Source: an uncultured Bacteroides sp. | GTDB lineage: Bacteria > Bacteroidota > Bacteroidia > Bacteroidales > Bacteroidaceae | Assembly (NCBI RefSeq): GCF_949298305.1 | Contig: NZ_CASFWU010000095.1 | Span: 1 to 10,059, forward strand | Direction: 5' to 3' | Length of the DNA: 10,059 nucleotides | Part shown: positions 5,141-10,059 of the stretch, piece after piece | Layout: the number at the start of each line of letters is the position of its first letter | How positions within the stretch are numbered: the stretch's first letter is position 1 | Position numbers and translations under genes: made by a program | Notes under the pieces: model-generated | What the model saw: the letters and a program-made list of their open reading frames with translations, nothing else | What the model was told of the DNA's origin: nothing | Databases searched by the model: none

Positions 5141-6703
5141 ATGGCCCTGATTGCAAACCTGAAGAACTGGTTCCTTCCGTGGAACACACGCAAGGACAAC
5201 ACGACAAACGACACAACCGGAACGGCGGCGGCATCTTCCGCCTGCTCTTATGAACAACTGTTCACCGACCTGCAACACGTCTGCACCCGCCTGCCCGGCG
5301 GTGAAGTGTTCGTGGTGCTGGGCGGCGGCGAGTTCAGCGTCCGCCTGACGTGGACGCCCGACGCCCGCGCCAAGGACGAGCGGAAACGCATGTTCAGCCT
5401 GAACGGGCGGAACGAGGTCACCGAATGGGTGGACGCGCAACCCGCTGTACCCGAAGCGGATGCGGTGAAGGCAGCGGAAAAAACGGAAATGGAGAAGCCC
5501 TCGCGCCAGCAACAGGTGATGCAACGCCTCGGCCGCTACCTGAGGCTGCACTACGCCTTCCGCTACAACCTGCTGACGGAGCGGACGGAATGCGCCCGCA
5601 TGGACACCGGCCGTGAGGACGACCCGCACCGCCTTACCTATACGCCCGTGGACAGCCGCACGCTGAACGGCATCGCCCTCGACGCGATGAACAGCGGCGT
5701 GGACTGCTGGGACCGCGACGTGAAACGCTACGTGGAGTCCGACCACGTACAGGCCTACCACCCGTTCGACCTCTATTTCCAGAATCTGCCCGCATGGGAC
5801 GGTGCCGACCGTGTGACCGAGCTGGCCAAACGGGTGTCCGACAGCGACCTCTGGACACGCTCCTTCCACCGCTGGATGCTGGCCGTCACCGCCCAGTGGA
5901 CAGGCCGGGGCGGTGAGGGCCGCCGCGCCAACAGTGTGGCCCCGCTCCTCGTCAGCACCGCCCAGGGCTTGGGCAAGTCCACCTTCTGCCGCCTGCTGCT
6001 CCCGCCCCGGCTGCGCGACTACTTCACGGAGAGCTTCGACCTGACCAACACTGCGTCGGCCGAGAACAAGCTGGCCTCGTACGGACTCATCAACCTGGAC
6101 GAGTTCGACCGCCTGCCCGCCTCGCGGATGCCCCAGCTGAAGAACCTGATGCAGATGGAGGCCTTGCGCGTGCGCCGCGCCTACCGCCGCACGGCGGAGC
6201 CGCTGCCCCGCATCGCCTCGTTCATCGGCACGAGCAACCGCCGCGACCTGCTGACCGACCTTTCGGGCAGCCGCCGCTTCATTTGCGTGGAGGTGGAGAA
6301 GGCCATCGACTGCACCACGCCGATAGACCATGAACAGCTTTACGCCCAGTTGCTGCACGAGCTGGAGGGCGGCGAGCGCTGCTGGTTCAGCAAGGAGGAG
6401 GAGGCCGAAATCCAGCGGGCCAACCGCCCGTTCTGCCGTGTCACTCCCGCCGAGGAGCTGGTCGGCGCTTGCTTCCGCTTTGCGGAGTCGGGCGAGGAGG
6501 GTGCCCGCCTGATGTCCGCGGCCGAAATCTATGCCACAGTGAAACGCAGGAATCCTGCTGCGCTGAAGGACTGTTCGTGCACGTCGTTCGCCCGCCTGCT
6601 GGCGCAACTGGGCCGCAGGGTGCATACGAGGTACGGAAACGGGTACTGGGTGAAGGCGGTTGATGGTTCAAGTCCCGGTTCTACCGAAACTTGCAGAAAT
6701 TAA
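5141..6703 (+). CDS. VapE/DUF3874-family P-loop ATPase (primase-helicase-like)
   Basis: A 520-residue protein of the virulence-associated E (PF05272) type with a DUF3874-like C-terminus, as in Bacteroides 'VirE' proteins. The ATPase core has Walker A AQGLGKST (274-281, K279), a Walker B-like GLINLDEFD (315-323) and the conserved GTSNRRDLL...GSRRF block (about 363-380) with the likely arginine finger. The end (about 439-506) fits a DNA-binding winged-helix domain. The N-terminal 120 residues are poorly conserved and no primase motif is recognised. Homologues in phages, plasmids and islands act as replication-type helicases; the job of chromosomal copies is unknown. No integrase, capsid or plasmid gene is nearby, so it stands alone. 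ATG 5141 was chosen because an upstream TTG at 5081 lies inside the repeat hairpin and would add repeat-encoded residues. The gene is markedly GC-rich. The last codons, coding for TETCRN, lie in a CGAAACTTGCAGAA repeat. Confidence 0.88.
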   Translation: MALIANLKNWFLPWNTRKDNTTNDTTGTAAASSACSYEQLFTDLQHVCTRLPGGEVFVVLGGGEFSVRLTWTPDARAKDERKRMFSLNGRNEVTEWVDAQPAVPEADAVKAAEKTEMEKPSRQQQVMQRLGRYLRLHYAFRYNLLTERTECARMDTGREDDPHRLTYTPVDSRTLNGIALDAMNSGVDCWDRDVKRYVESDHVQAYHPFDLYFQNLPAWDGADRVTELAKRVSDSDLWTRSFHRWMLAVTAQWTGRGGEGRRANSVAPLLVSTAQGLGKSTFCRLLLPPRLRDYFTESFDLTNTASAENKLASYGLINLDEFDRLPASRMPQLKNLMQMEALRVRRAYRRTAEPLPRIASFIGTSNRRDLLTDLSGSRRFICVEVEKAIDCTTPIDHEQLYAQLLHELEGGERCWFSKEEEAEIQRANRPFCRVTPAEELVGACFRFAESGEEGARLMSAAEIYATVKRRNPAALKDCSCTSFARLLAQLGRRVHTRYGNGYWVKAVDGSSPGSTETCRN

Positions 6704-6744
6704 AGGAGTTAAAAAGAAGCCCCTCCAACTCTTGCAAGTTTCGG
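6684..6744. repeat. 12-bp inverted repeat overlapping vapE stop
   Basis: CCGAAACTTGCA (6684-6695) and TGCAAGTTTCGG (6733-6744) are perfect inverted arms around GAGTTAA-type units. The left arm codes for the last residues of the VapE-like protein, and the stop codon (6701-6703) falls in the repeat. There is no T-run, so terminator function is doubtful. It matches repeat edges at 57-80 (inverted) and near 1546-1568. Confidence 0.8.
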
Positions 6745-6761
6745 GAAAAACAGACTTCCGG

Positions 6762-6790
6762 GAAATAAAAAAGAGAGGCCTAAGCCTCTC
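6762..6790 (-). terminator. Intrinsic terminator holding the DUF3467 stop codon in its loop
   Basis: On the minus strand, GAGAGGC (6790-6784), loop TTAG (6783-6780) and GCCTCTC (6779-6773) are followed by TTTTTT. The TAG stop codon of the DUF3467 gene (6782-6780) is in the loop, so the last codons form the left stem. A matching structure ends the second copy. Confidence 0.85.
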
Positions 6791-7091
6791 CTTTTACATT
6801 CGGTAACGGAGGCAAGATGCTTCCCTCCGAGATATGGATGGGTCCGCAGGCCCGTTCATACTTGGCGATGTTTTCCTCCAGCGCCTTCAGCAGCCGCTTG
6901 GCATGCTCGGGAGCCAGGATGATGCGCGACTGCACCCCCGCCTTGGGCATGCCCGGCAGGATGCGCACAAAGTCCAGCACAAATTCCGAAGTGGAATGGG
7001 TGATGATGGCCAGGTTGGCATACGTGCCCTGCGCCACGTCTTCCTTCAGTTCTATCTGAAGCTGTCCGTTGTTCTTTTCTTGATTCTCCAT
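6780..7091 (-). CDS. DUF3467 family protein, copy 1
   Basis: A 103-residue protein recognised as DUF3467 (PF11950), a small cytoplasmic family common in Bacteroidetes and of unknown function. There is no signal peptide or membrane segment. The centre, TYANLAIITHSTSEFVLDFV, then RIILAPEHAKRLLKALEENIAKYE, is the family core: a beta-rich half followed by a long helix. It differs from the copy at 8279-8590 at only seven residues (D18, A81, H86 and four in the tail GSIL), so 96 of 103 are identical. The promoter has a perfect -7 box but a TTCG in place of TTTG at -33. The stop codon sits in the terminator loop. The gene lies just downstream of the helix-hairpin-helix gene, 80 bases away on the same strand, so it may also be read from that gene. 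Both copies look intact. Confidence 0.9.
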   Translation of the reverse strand: MENQEKNNGQLQIELKEDVAQGTYANLAIITHSTSEFVLDFVRILPGMPKAGVQSRIILAPEHAKRLLKALEENIAKYERACGPIHISEGSILPPLPNVKGEA

Positions 7092-7118
7092 ATTTACAGT
7101 CTTTAGTGTTTCATGTCA

Positions 7119-7150
7119 CAAAGGTATCGGTTTCGGTTGGATTAAGCGAA
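7119..7150 (-). promoter_or_regulatory. Predicted promoter of DUF3467 copy 1, weakened -33
   Basis: Read on the minus strand: TTCG (7150-7147), 20-base spacer, TACCTTTG (7126-7119). The -7 box is perfect, but the -33 box has one change from TTTG, unlike copy 2. Confidence 0.6.
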
Positions 7151-7171
7151 CGAAAAACGCACGTCCTCCGC

Positions 7172-8119
7172 TCACTCAAAGCAGACGTAGTGGCTGATGC
7201 GCTCCAGGTCGGCAGCCGTGAACTCTTCATAAAGGGACAGAGGCTTGAGACTCTCCAGCGGACCGTTTTTCCGGCGGTGTTCCACGATGACCCGAGCCTG
7301 ATAAAAGTTGAAATACGGGTGGCGCCGCAAGCGGTCTACTCCGACACGGTTCAGGTTGATGCGCCTTATCGCCGCAGTGTCTATGCTGAACCAGGAAACC
7401 AGCTGACGGTGGTCCAGATTAATCTCGGCCAATTGCTCGATGCGGTAGAAACCGCCCAGTTGCTGACGGTAGCCGCTGATAAGGCGGGCTATGCCGCTGC
7501 CAATGCCGGGAATCATCTTCAACTGAAGAGTATCCGCACGGTTCAGGTCTACCACGGTGCCCGGCTCATACTTGGGCACAGGCTGCAAACGGACACTGTC
7601 CGTGCTGTCGGCATCTACCCATACCCTCGGGCGGACAGTGTCCTGCGGCGCAATCGTAATGAAAGGATGCAATGCGGCATACTGCTCATCCGTCAGTCCG
7701 TAAATCTTGCGGAAATCCTCAGGACGGCGGAATTTGCCGCCCTTCGCACGGTAGCGGCCAATGTTACGCGCCATCCAGGGGGGCAGTCCCAGACGGCGGA
7801 AGGTGAGCGAATCGGCCGTGTTGGGATTGAAGGGAAAAGGTGTGAGGGGTGTCTCCTGTCGTTGCCATGCCTCTTTGCGGCGTTCCGCGCGCTCCCGACG
7901 TTCACGCTCCTGGTGCAGAAGTCCCGCGCGAAAATCCCGATAAGCGGCCTCCTCCTGCTGCCCATCCAGTCCGGCAGCATCGGGCGCAGACTCCCCCAAT
8001 CCTGCCAGGAAGAGGGCAACAAGAACCAGCCCCGCAGCCATCAGGGTCAACACAATCAGTGCCCGTCTCTCCCAGCGGGTAAAAAAGAAGAATACCGGAT
8101 TTCGCCGTCGCATAAGCAT
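7172..8119 (-). CDS. Membrane-anchored triple helix-hairpin-helix (ComEA-like) protein
   Basis: A protein of about 315 residues with a short basic N-terminus, one membrane segment (about 18-42, ALIVLTLMAAGLVLVALFLAG), a charged, Arg/Glu-rich stretch (about 55-90, probably coiled) and three helix-hairpin-helix units. These are about 98-141 (NPNTADSLTFRRLGLP...IYGL), 190-233 (DLNRADTLQLKMIPGIGSGIA) and 255-300 (NLNRVGVDRLRRHPYF). The middle unit keeps the PGIGSGIA hairpin; the first and third have changed hairpins. HhH units bind DNA backbone non-specifically, and ComEA uses them to catch incoming DNA; a DNA-binding role outside the inner membrane is inferred. ATG 8119 or 8113 (two codons later) is preferred over an in-frame start at 8221, because a TATCTTTA promoter-like box lies between and the upstream residues look non-coding. 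The gene sits between two DUF3467 copies. Confidence 0.87.
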   Translation of the reverse strand: MLMRRRNPVFFFFTRWERRALIVLTLMAAGLVLVALFLAGLGESAPDAAGLDGQQEEAAYRDFRAGLLHQERERRERAERRKEAWQRQETPLTPFPFNPNTADSLTFRRLGLPPWMARNIGRYRAKGGKFRRPEDFRKIYGLTDEQYAALHPFITIAPQDTVRPRVWVDADSTDSVRLQPVPKYEPGTVVDLNRADTLQLKMIPGIGSGIARLISGYRQQLGGFYRIEQLAEINLDHRQLVSWFSIDTAAIRRINLNRVGVDRLRRHPYFNFYQARVIVEHRRKNGPLESLKPLSLYEEFTAADLERISHYVCFE

Positions 8120-8145
8120 CTCAACAAACCATCGTTTTACCGCCG

Positions 8146-8153
8146 TAAAGATA
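8146..8153 (-). promoter_or_regulatory. Possible -7 box of helix-hairpin-helix gene
   Basis: TATCTTTA on the minus strand differs from TAnnTTTG only at the last base and lies about 27 bases before ATG 8119. No good -33 element is seen, so this is weak, but it supports the shorter start. Confidence 0.35.
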
Positions 8154-8261
8154 GTACATTCTCTCCACAGGTAGCCCTTCTTCAGACAAGAAAAGGAAAC
8201 ACATCGCCGGCTGCGACGCACTTCCTTCCTCGAAACACGAAGAATCGCCTCCAGAAAGATA

Positions 8262-8290
8262 AATAAAAAAGGAGAAGCCTAAGCCTCTCC
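8262..8290 (-). terminator. Intrinsic terminator of DUF3467 copy 2, stop codon in loop
   Basis: Minus strand: GGAGAGGC (8290-8283), loop TTAG (8282-8279), GCTTCTCC (8278-8271; one G-T pair), then TTTTTT. The TAG stop codon (8281-8279) is in the loop, as in copy 1. The stem keeps pairing despite base changes relative to copy 1. Confidence 0.85.
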
Positions 8291-8590
8291 TTTCACATTG
8301 GGCAACGGGGGAATCATGCCTTCCTCCGAGATGCGGATGGGTCCGCAGACCCGTTCATACTTGGCGATGTTCTCCTCCAGCGCCTTCAGCAGCCGCTTGG
8401 CATGCTCGGGAGCCAGAATGATGCGCGACTGTACCCCCGCCTTGGGCATTCCCGGCAGGATACGCACAAAGTCCAGCACAAACTCTGAGGTGGAATGAGT
8501 GATGATGGCCAGGTTGGCATACGTACCCTGCGCCACCTCCTCCTTCAGTTCAATCTGAAGCTGTCCGTTATTCTTCTCTTGATTCTCCAT
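8279..8590 (-). CDS. DUF3467 family protein, copy 2
   Basis: A 103-residue DUF3467 (PF11950) protein of unknown function, nearly identical to the one at 6780-7091. Differences are E18, V81, R86 and the tail segment EEGMI in place of EGSIL; the core helix-rich region is unchanged. Silent changes are spread through the gene (for example at the ends of several codons between 8340 and 8560), so both copies have evolved under protein-level constraint rather than being a very fresh duplicate. Its promoter is complete (TTTG, 20 bases, TACCTTTG), and its own terminator separates it from the helix-hairpin-helix gene, so this copy is probably transcribed alone. It is divergent from the lipoprotein gene starting at 8767, with the two promoters about 50 bases apart. 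Confidence 0.9.
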   Translation of the reverse strand: MENQEKNNGQLQIELKEEVAQGTYANLAIITHSTSEFVLDFVRILPGMPKAGVQSRIILAPEHAKRLLKALEENIAKYERVCGPIRISEEGMIPPLPNVKGEA

Positions 8591-8617
8591 ACTTGCAGTG
8601 TTTAATGATTCATGTCA

Positions 8618-8649
8618 CAAAGGTATCTGTTTCGGTTGGATTAAGCAAA
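8618..8649 (-). promoter_or_regulatory. Predicted sigma-ABfr promoter of DUF3467 copy 2
   Basis: Minus strand TTTG (8649-8646), 20-base spacer, TACCTTTG (8625-8618): a full match to the Bacteroides consensus, 27 bases before the start codon. Confidence 0.8.
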
Positions 8650-8702
8650 CCTGAAGAAACAACTTATTCATGATACTGCCTCCCAAGTTTCTCCATCCTA
8701 TG

Positions 8703-8734
8703 CTTGTAACATAACAATCCGGTACTTATCTTTG
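8703..8734 (+). promoter_or_regulatory. Predicted sigma-ABfr promoter of lipoprotein gene
   Basis: CTTG (8703-8706), 20-base spacer, TATCTTTG (8727-8734). The predicted start site near 8741 would leave almost no leader before the ATG at 8743 but about 25 bases before ATG 8767, which helps choose the start. Confidence 0.8.
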
Positions 8735-8766
8735 CGGAGAATATGAACCATTCCAAACCGATAGAC

Positions 8767-9360
8767 ATGAAAACAACGATGAAAAGCAAAATCTTCTTTG
8801 CCGCACTGATGGCTGCGGCTTGCGTAACCTTCACCTCATGCGGCAATAAAGCCAAGACGGCCGCCAACGCTTCTACTGAACAGAACGCCTCCACTGTTTT
8901 GGGAATAGACAGCCTGCTGGCCGAAGCCGAGGCTCTGGCCGGACAAGAAGTGACCGTAGAAGGGCTCTGCACACATACTTGCCAACACGGTGCCACGAAA
9001 ATGTTCCTGATGGGAAGCGATGACAAGCATACCATCCGTGTGGAGGCAGGCGAACTGGGGTCTTTCGACACGAAGTGTGTCAATAGCCTGGTGCGGGTCA
9101 CCGGCAAGCTGACAGAGGAACGCATTGACGAAGCCTACCTGCAACAATGGGAAAGCCAACTGAAGGAAAACACCGTCGAGCAACATGGCGAGAGTGAAGC
9201 CGGCTGCACTACCGAGAAGAACGCACGCGGCGAAACAGCCAATTCGGCCGAAGCACGCATAGCTGACTTCCGTGCCAAGATTGCCAAGCGGCAGGCCGAG
9301 GAGGGAAAGGCCTATCTGTCATTCTACTTCATCGAAGCCTCTGACTATGAGATTCAATAA
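8767..9360 (+). CDS. Lipoprotein with CxHxCxH motif, OB-fold-like
   Basis: A 197-residue exported lipoprotein. The N-terminus MKTTMKSKIFFAALMAAACV followed by TFTSC is a signal peptide with a lipobox; C25 would carry the lipid. ATG 8767 is chosen over the in-frame ATG at 8743 because it gives a standard signal and fits the promoter. After a low-complexity linker (to about 42) comes a beta-rich region (about 58-115: EVTVEGLCTHTC..., IRVEAGELGSF, VRVTGKLTEERID) that resembles the OB-fold proteins of this group. C68, H70, C72 and H74 form CxHxCxH, a possible metal, heme or redox site; the function is not established. The C-terminal third is Ala/Glu-rich and helical. The stop codon overlaps the start of the PepSY-type gene, so the two are co-transcribed and probably work together in the cell envelope. 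Confidence 0.85.
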   Translation: MKTTMKSKIFFAALMAAACVTFTSCGNKAKTAANASTEQNASTVLGIDSLLAEAEALAGQEVTVEGLCTHTCQHGATKMFLMGSDDKHTIRVEAGELGSFDTKCVNSLVRVTGKLTEERIDEAYLQQWESQLKENTVEQHGESEAGCTTEKNARGETANSAEARIADFRAKIAKRQAEEGKAYLSFYFIEASDYEIQ

Positions 9361-9922
9361 GGCGGCGGGTACTGCACTCCGCAAGTGGAGCCGTCTCATC
9401 CATCGCGATCTCTCGTTTTTCTTCGCGGGCATGCTGTTGATATACGCTGTCTCGGGGTTGGTGATGAACCATCGGGACAGCATCAACCCAAACTACTCCG
9501 TCGAACGGCAGGAGTACACCCTGACCGAAACATTGCCCCCACAAGCGGAAATAAAGAAGGAGGATGTGCTTCGACTGTTGACACCGCTGGACGAGGAATC
9601 AAACTACACCAAGCATTATTTCCCCGAAGAAGATTGCATGAAAGTCTTTCTGAAAGGGGGCTCCAATCTCTGGGTCGACCTTTCTACCCGACAGGCCGTC
9701 TACGAGAAACTGACCCGCCGCCCCATCCTGAGCGCCTTCACCCGCCTGCACTACAATCCCGGCCGTTGGTGGACTTGGTTTGCCGATGCCTTCGCTATCG
9801 GTCTTGTCGTGATTACCGTCACCGGCATAGTGATGTTGAAAGGTTCCAAAGGATTGTGGGGTCGGGGCGGTATCGAACTGGTGGCGGGTATCCTCGTTCC
9901 TCTGCTGTTCCTCTTGCTATAA
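9347..9922 (+). CDS. PepSY-associated TM helix (PepSY_TM-like) membrane protein
   Basis: A 191-residue inner-membrane protein of the small PepSY-TM type found in Bacteroidetes. A basic N-terminus with RLIHRDLSFF (about 16-25) leads to TM1 (about 22-40), then an outside domain of about 100 residues with the PepSY-like DEESNYTKHYFPEEDCMKVFLKGG stretch. LHYNPGRWWTWFAD (134-147) precedes TM2 (about 146-165), and TM3 (about 176-191) ends the protein. Larger relatives are linked to iron, heme or siderophore reduction; a link to metal or heme handling here is an inference helped by the CxHxCxH lipoprotein just upstream. ATG 9347 was chosen because it gives the typical short basic start and overlaps the upstream gene by 14 bases; an alternative ATG at 9272 lies deep in that gene and would add Arg/Pro-rich residues. 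H20, H42 and H135 are candidate cofactor ligands. Confidence 0.85.
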   Translation: MRFNKAAGTALRKWSRLIHRDLSFFFAGMLLIYAVSGLVMNHRDSINPNYSVERQEYTLTETLPPQAEIKKEDVLRLLTPLDEESNYTKHYFPEEDCMKVFLKGGSNLWVDLSTRQAVYEKLTRRPILSAFTRLHYNPGRWWTWFADAFAIGLVVITVTGIVMLKGSKGLWGRGGIELVAGILVPLLFLLL

Positions 9923-9932
9923 CGATGAAGGG

Positions 9933-10059
9933 TTATTCCACCTTCCAGTCACTGACGGTACCCGTCTCGGAGGAGAACGCGGCGCCAATCTTGTACACAC
10001 GGCGCGGGTCGGCAGCGTATTCGCGGGCATAGCCCTTCTCTCTGATTTGCTCCAGGGCC
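9933..10059 (-). CDS. PD-(D/E)XK (DUF1703/AAA-ATPase-like) protein, C-terminal end only
   Basis: Only the last 42 residues are in the window; the gene continues beyond the right edge. The end, reading ALEQIREKGYAREYA, then VYKIGAAFSSETGTVSDW and KVE, matches the typical finish of the large Bacteroides family with an N-terminal AAA-ATPase-like domain and a C-terminal PDDEXK_9 nuclease domain (PF08011). Family members are about 500-580 residues and usually occur as many scattered genomic copies; their function is unknown, with a nuclease or mobile-element link suspected. It converges on the PepSY-type gene with only 10 bases between the two stop codons and no visible terminator. Confidence 0.85.
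   Translation of the reverse strand, partial: ALEQIREKGYAREYAADPRRVYKIGAAFSSETGTVSDWKVE

Larger units (their letters stand above)
6771..7150. repeat. Duplicated block A (promoter, DUF3467 gene, terminator)
   Basis: Aligned by eye, this block matches 8269-8650 along its whole length, including the terminator hairpin, the coding region and about 60 bases of upstream DNA. Similarity stops just beyond the -33 box (after about 7150 and 8650). The two are direct repeats. Confidence 0.85.
8269..8650. repeat. Duplicated block B (promoter, DUF3467 gene, terminator)
   Basis: Direct repeat of 6771-7150, separated from it by about 1.1 kb holding the helix-hairpin-helix gene. Recombination between the two blocks would delete that gene and leave one DUF3467 copy. 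Confidence 0.85.

Noticed and set aside
5117..6625. Long minus-strand open frame (502 codons) opposite the vapE-like gene
   Set aside because: Ala/Val/His/Gln-rich translation typical of the antisense of a GC-rich gene; the plus strand has clear ATPase motifs.
6664..6680. tRNA T-arm-like GGTTCAAGTCCCGG, also GTTCAAGTCCCG at 942-953
   Set aside because: The flanking bases do not form a 5-bp T-stem, and no anticodon arm or acceptor stem is found upstream at either place; likely chance.
7106..8266. Long plus-strand open frame (386 codons)
   Set aside because: It runs antisense to the helix-hairpin-helix gene, has no recognisable domain, and is Arg/Ser/Pro-rich at its end as expected from a shadow of a GC-rich gene.

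Overview
The window looks like chromosomal DNA from a gut Bacteroides or a close relative (Bacteroidales). Several genes are preceded by the Bacteroides primary-sigma promoter pattern (TTTG or TTG, 19-20 bases, then TAnnTTTG) rather than an E. coli type -35/-10. Start codons lack strong Shine-Dalgarno sequences. The protein families are typical of that group: DUF3467, VapE/DUF3874, Rpn nuclease, DUF1703-like PD-(D/E)XK protein and PepSY-TM.

Layout. (1) 1-923: a repeat-rich leader, then an OmpR/PhoB-type response regulator with no kinase in view. (2) 924-3277: a metal or metalloid response group, made of a Cys-rich ArsR/SmtB repressor, a CxxC mini-thioredoxin and an ArsP/DUF318-type permease. 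The three genes are separated by repeat-filled gaps. A 16-bp palindrome TTCGT-N6-ACGAA (one copy reads GCGAA) occurs at the arsR promoter, just after arsR, and just before the permease, so these separated genes may form one regulon. (3) 3278-5140: a hairpin-rich, otherwise gene-free stretch; an Rpn-family PD-(D/E)XK nuclease on the minus strand, bracketed by two same-orientation copies of a palindromic repeat; and the promoter and repeat-built leader of the next gene. (4) 5141-6703: a GC-rich VapE/DUF3874 P-loop ATPase standing alone. (5) 6762-8650: two nearly identical DUF3467 genes, each with its own promoter and terminator, flanking a membrane-anchored triple helix-hairpin-helix (ComEA-like) protein, all on the minus strand. 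(6) 8703-9922: a lipoprotein with a CxHxCxH motif, overlapping a small PepSY-type membrane protein. (7) 9933-10059: the C-terminal end of a PD-(D/E)XK family protein entering from the right.

The most unusual aspect is the intergenic DNA. At least three low-complexity repeat types (TTAACTYC, RACAAGKK and AAACTYAN) share an 8-base period. They are often arranged as inverted pairs and sit in leaders and gene ends. A fourth, palindromic type flanks the Rpn nuclease. The most testable ideas are the predicted ArsR operator set, the Rpn/repeat association, and the long repeat-derived hairpin leader of the vapE-like gene.
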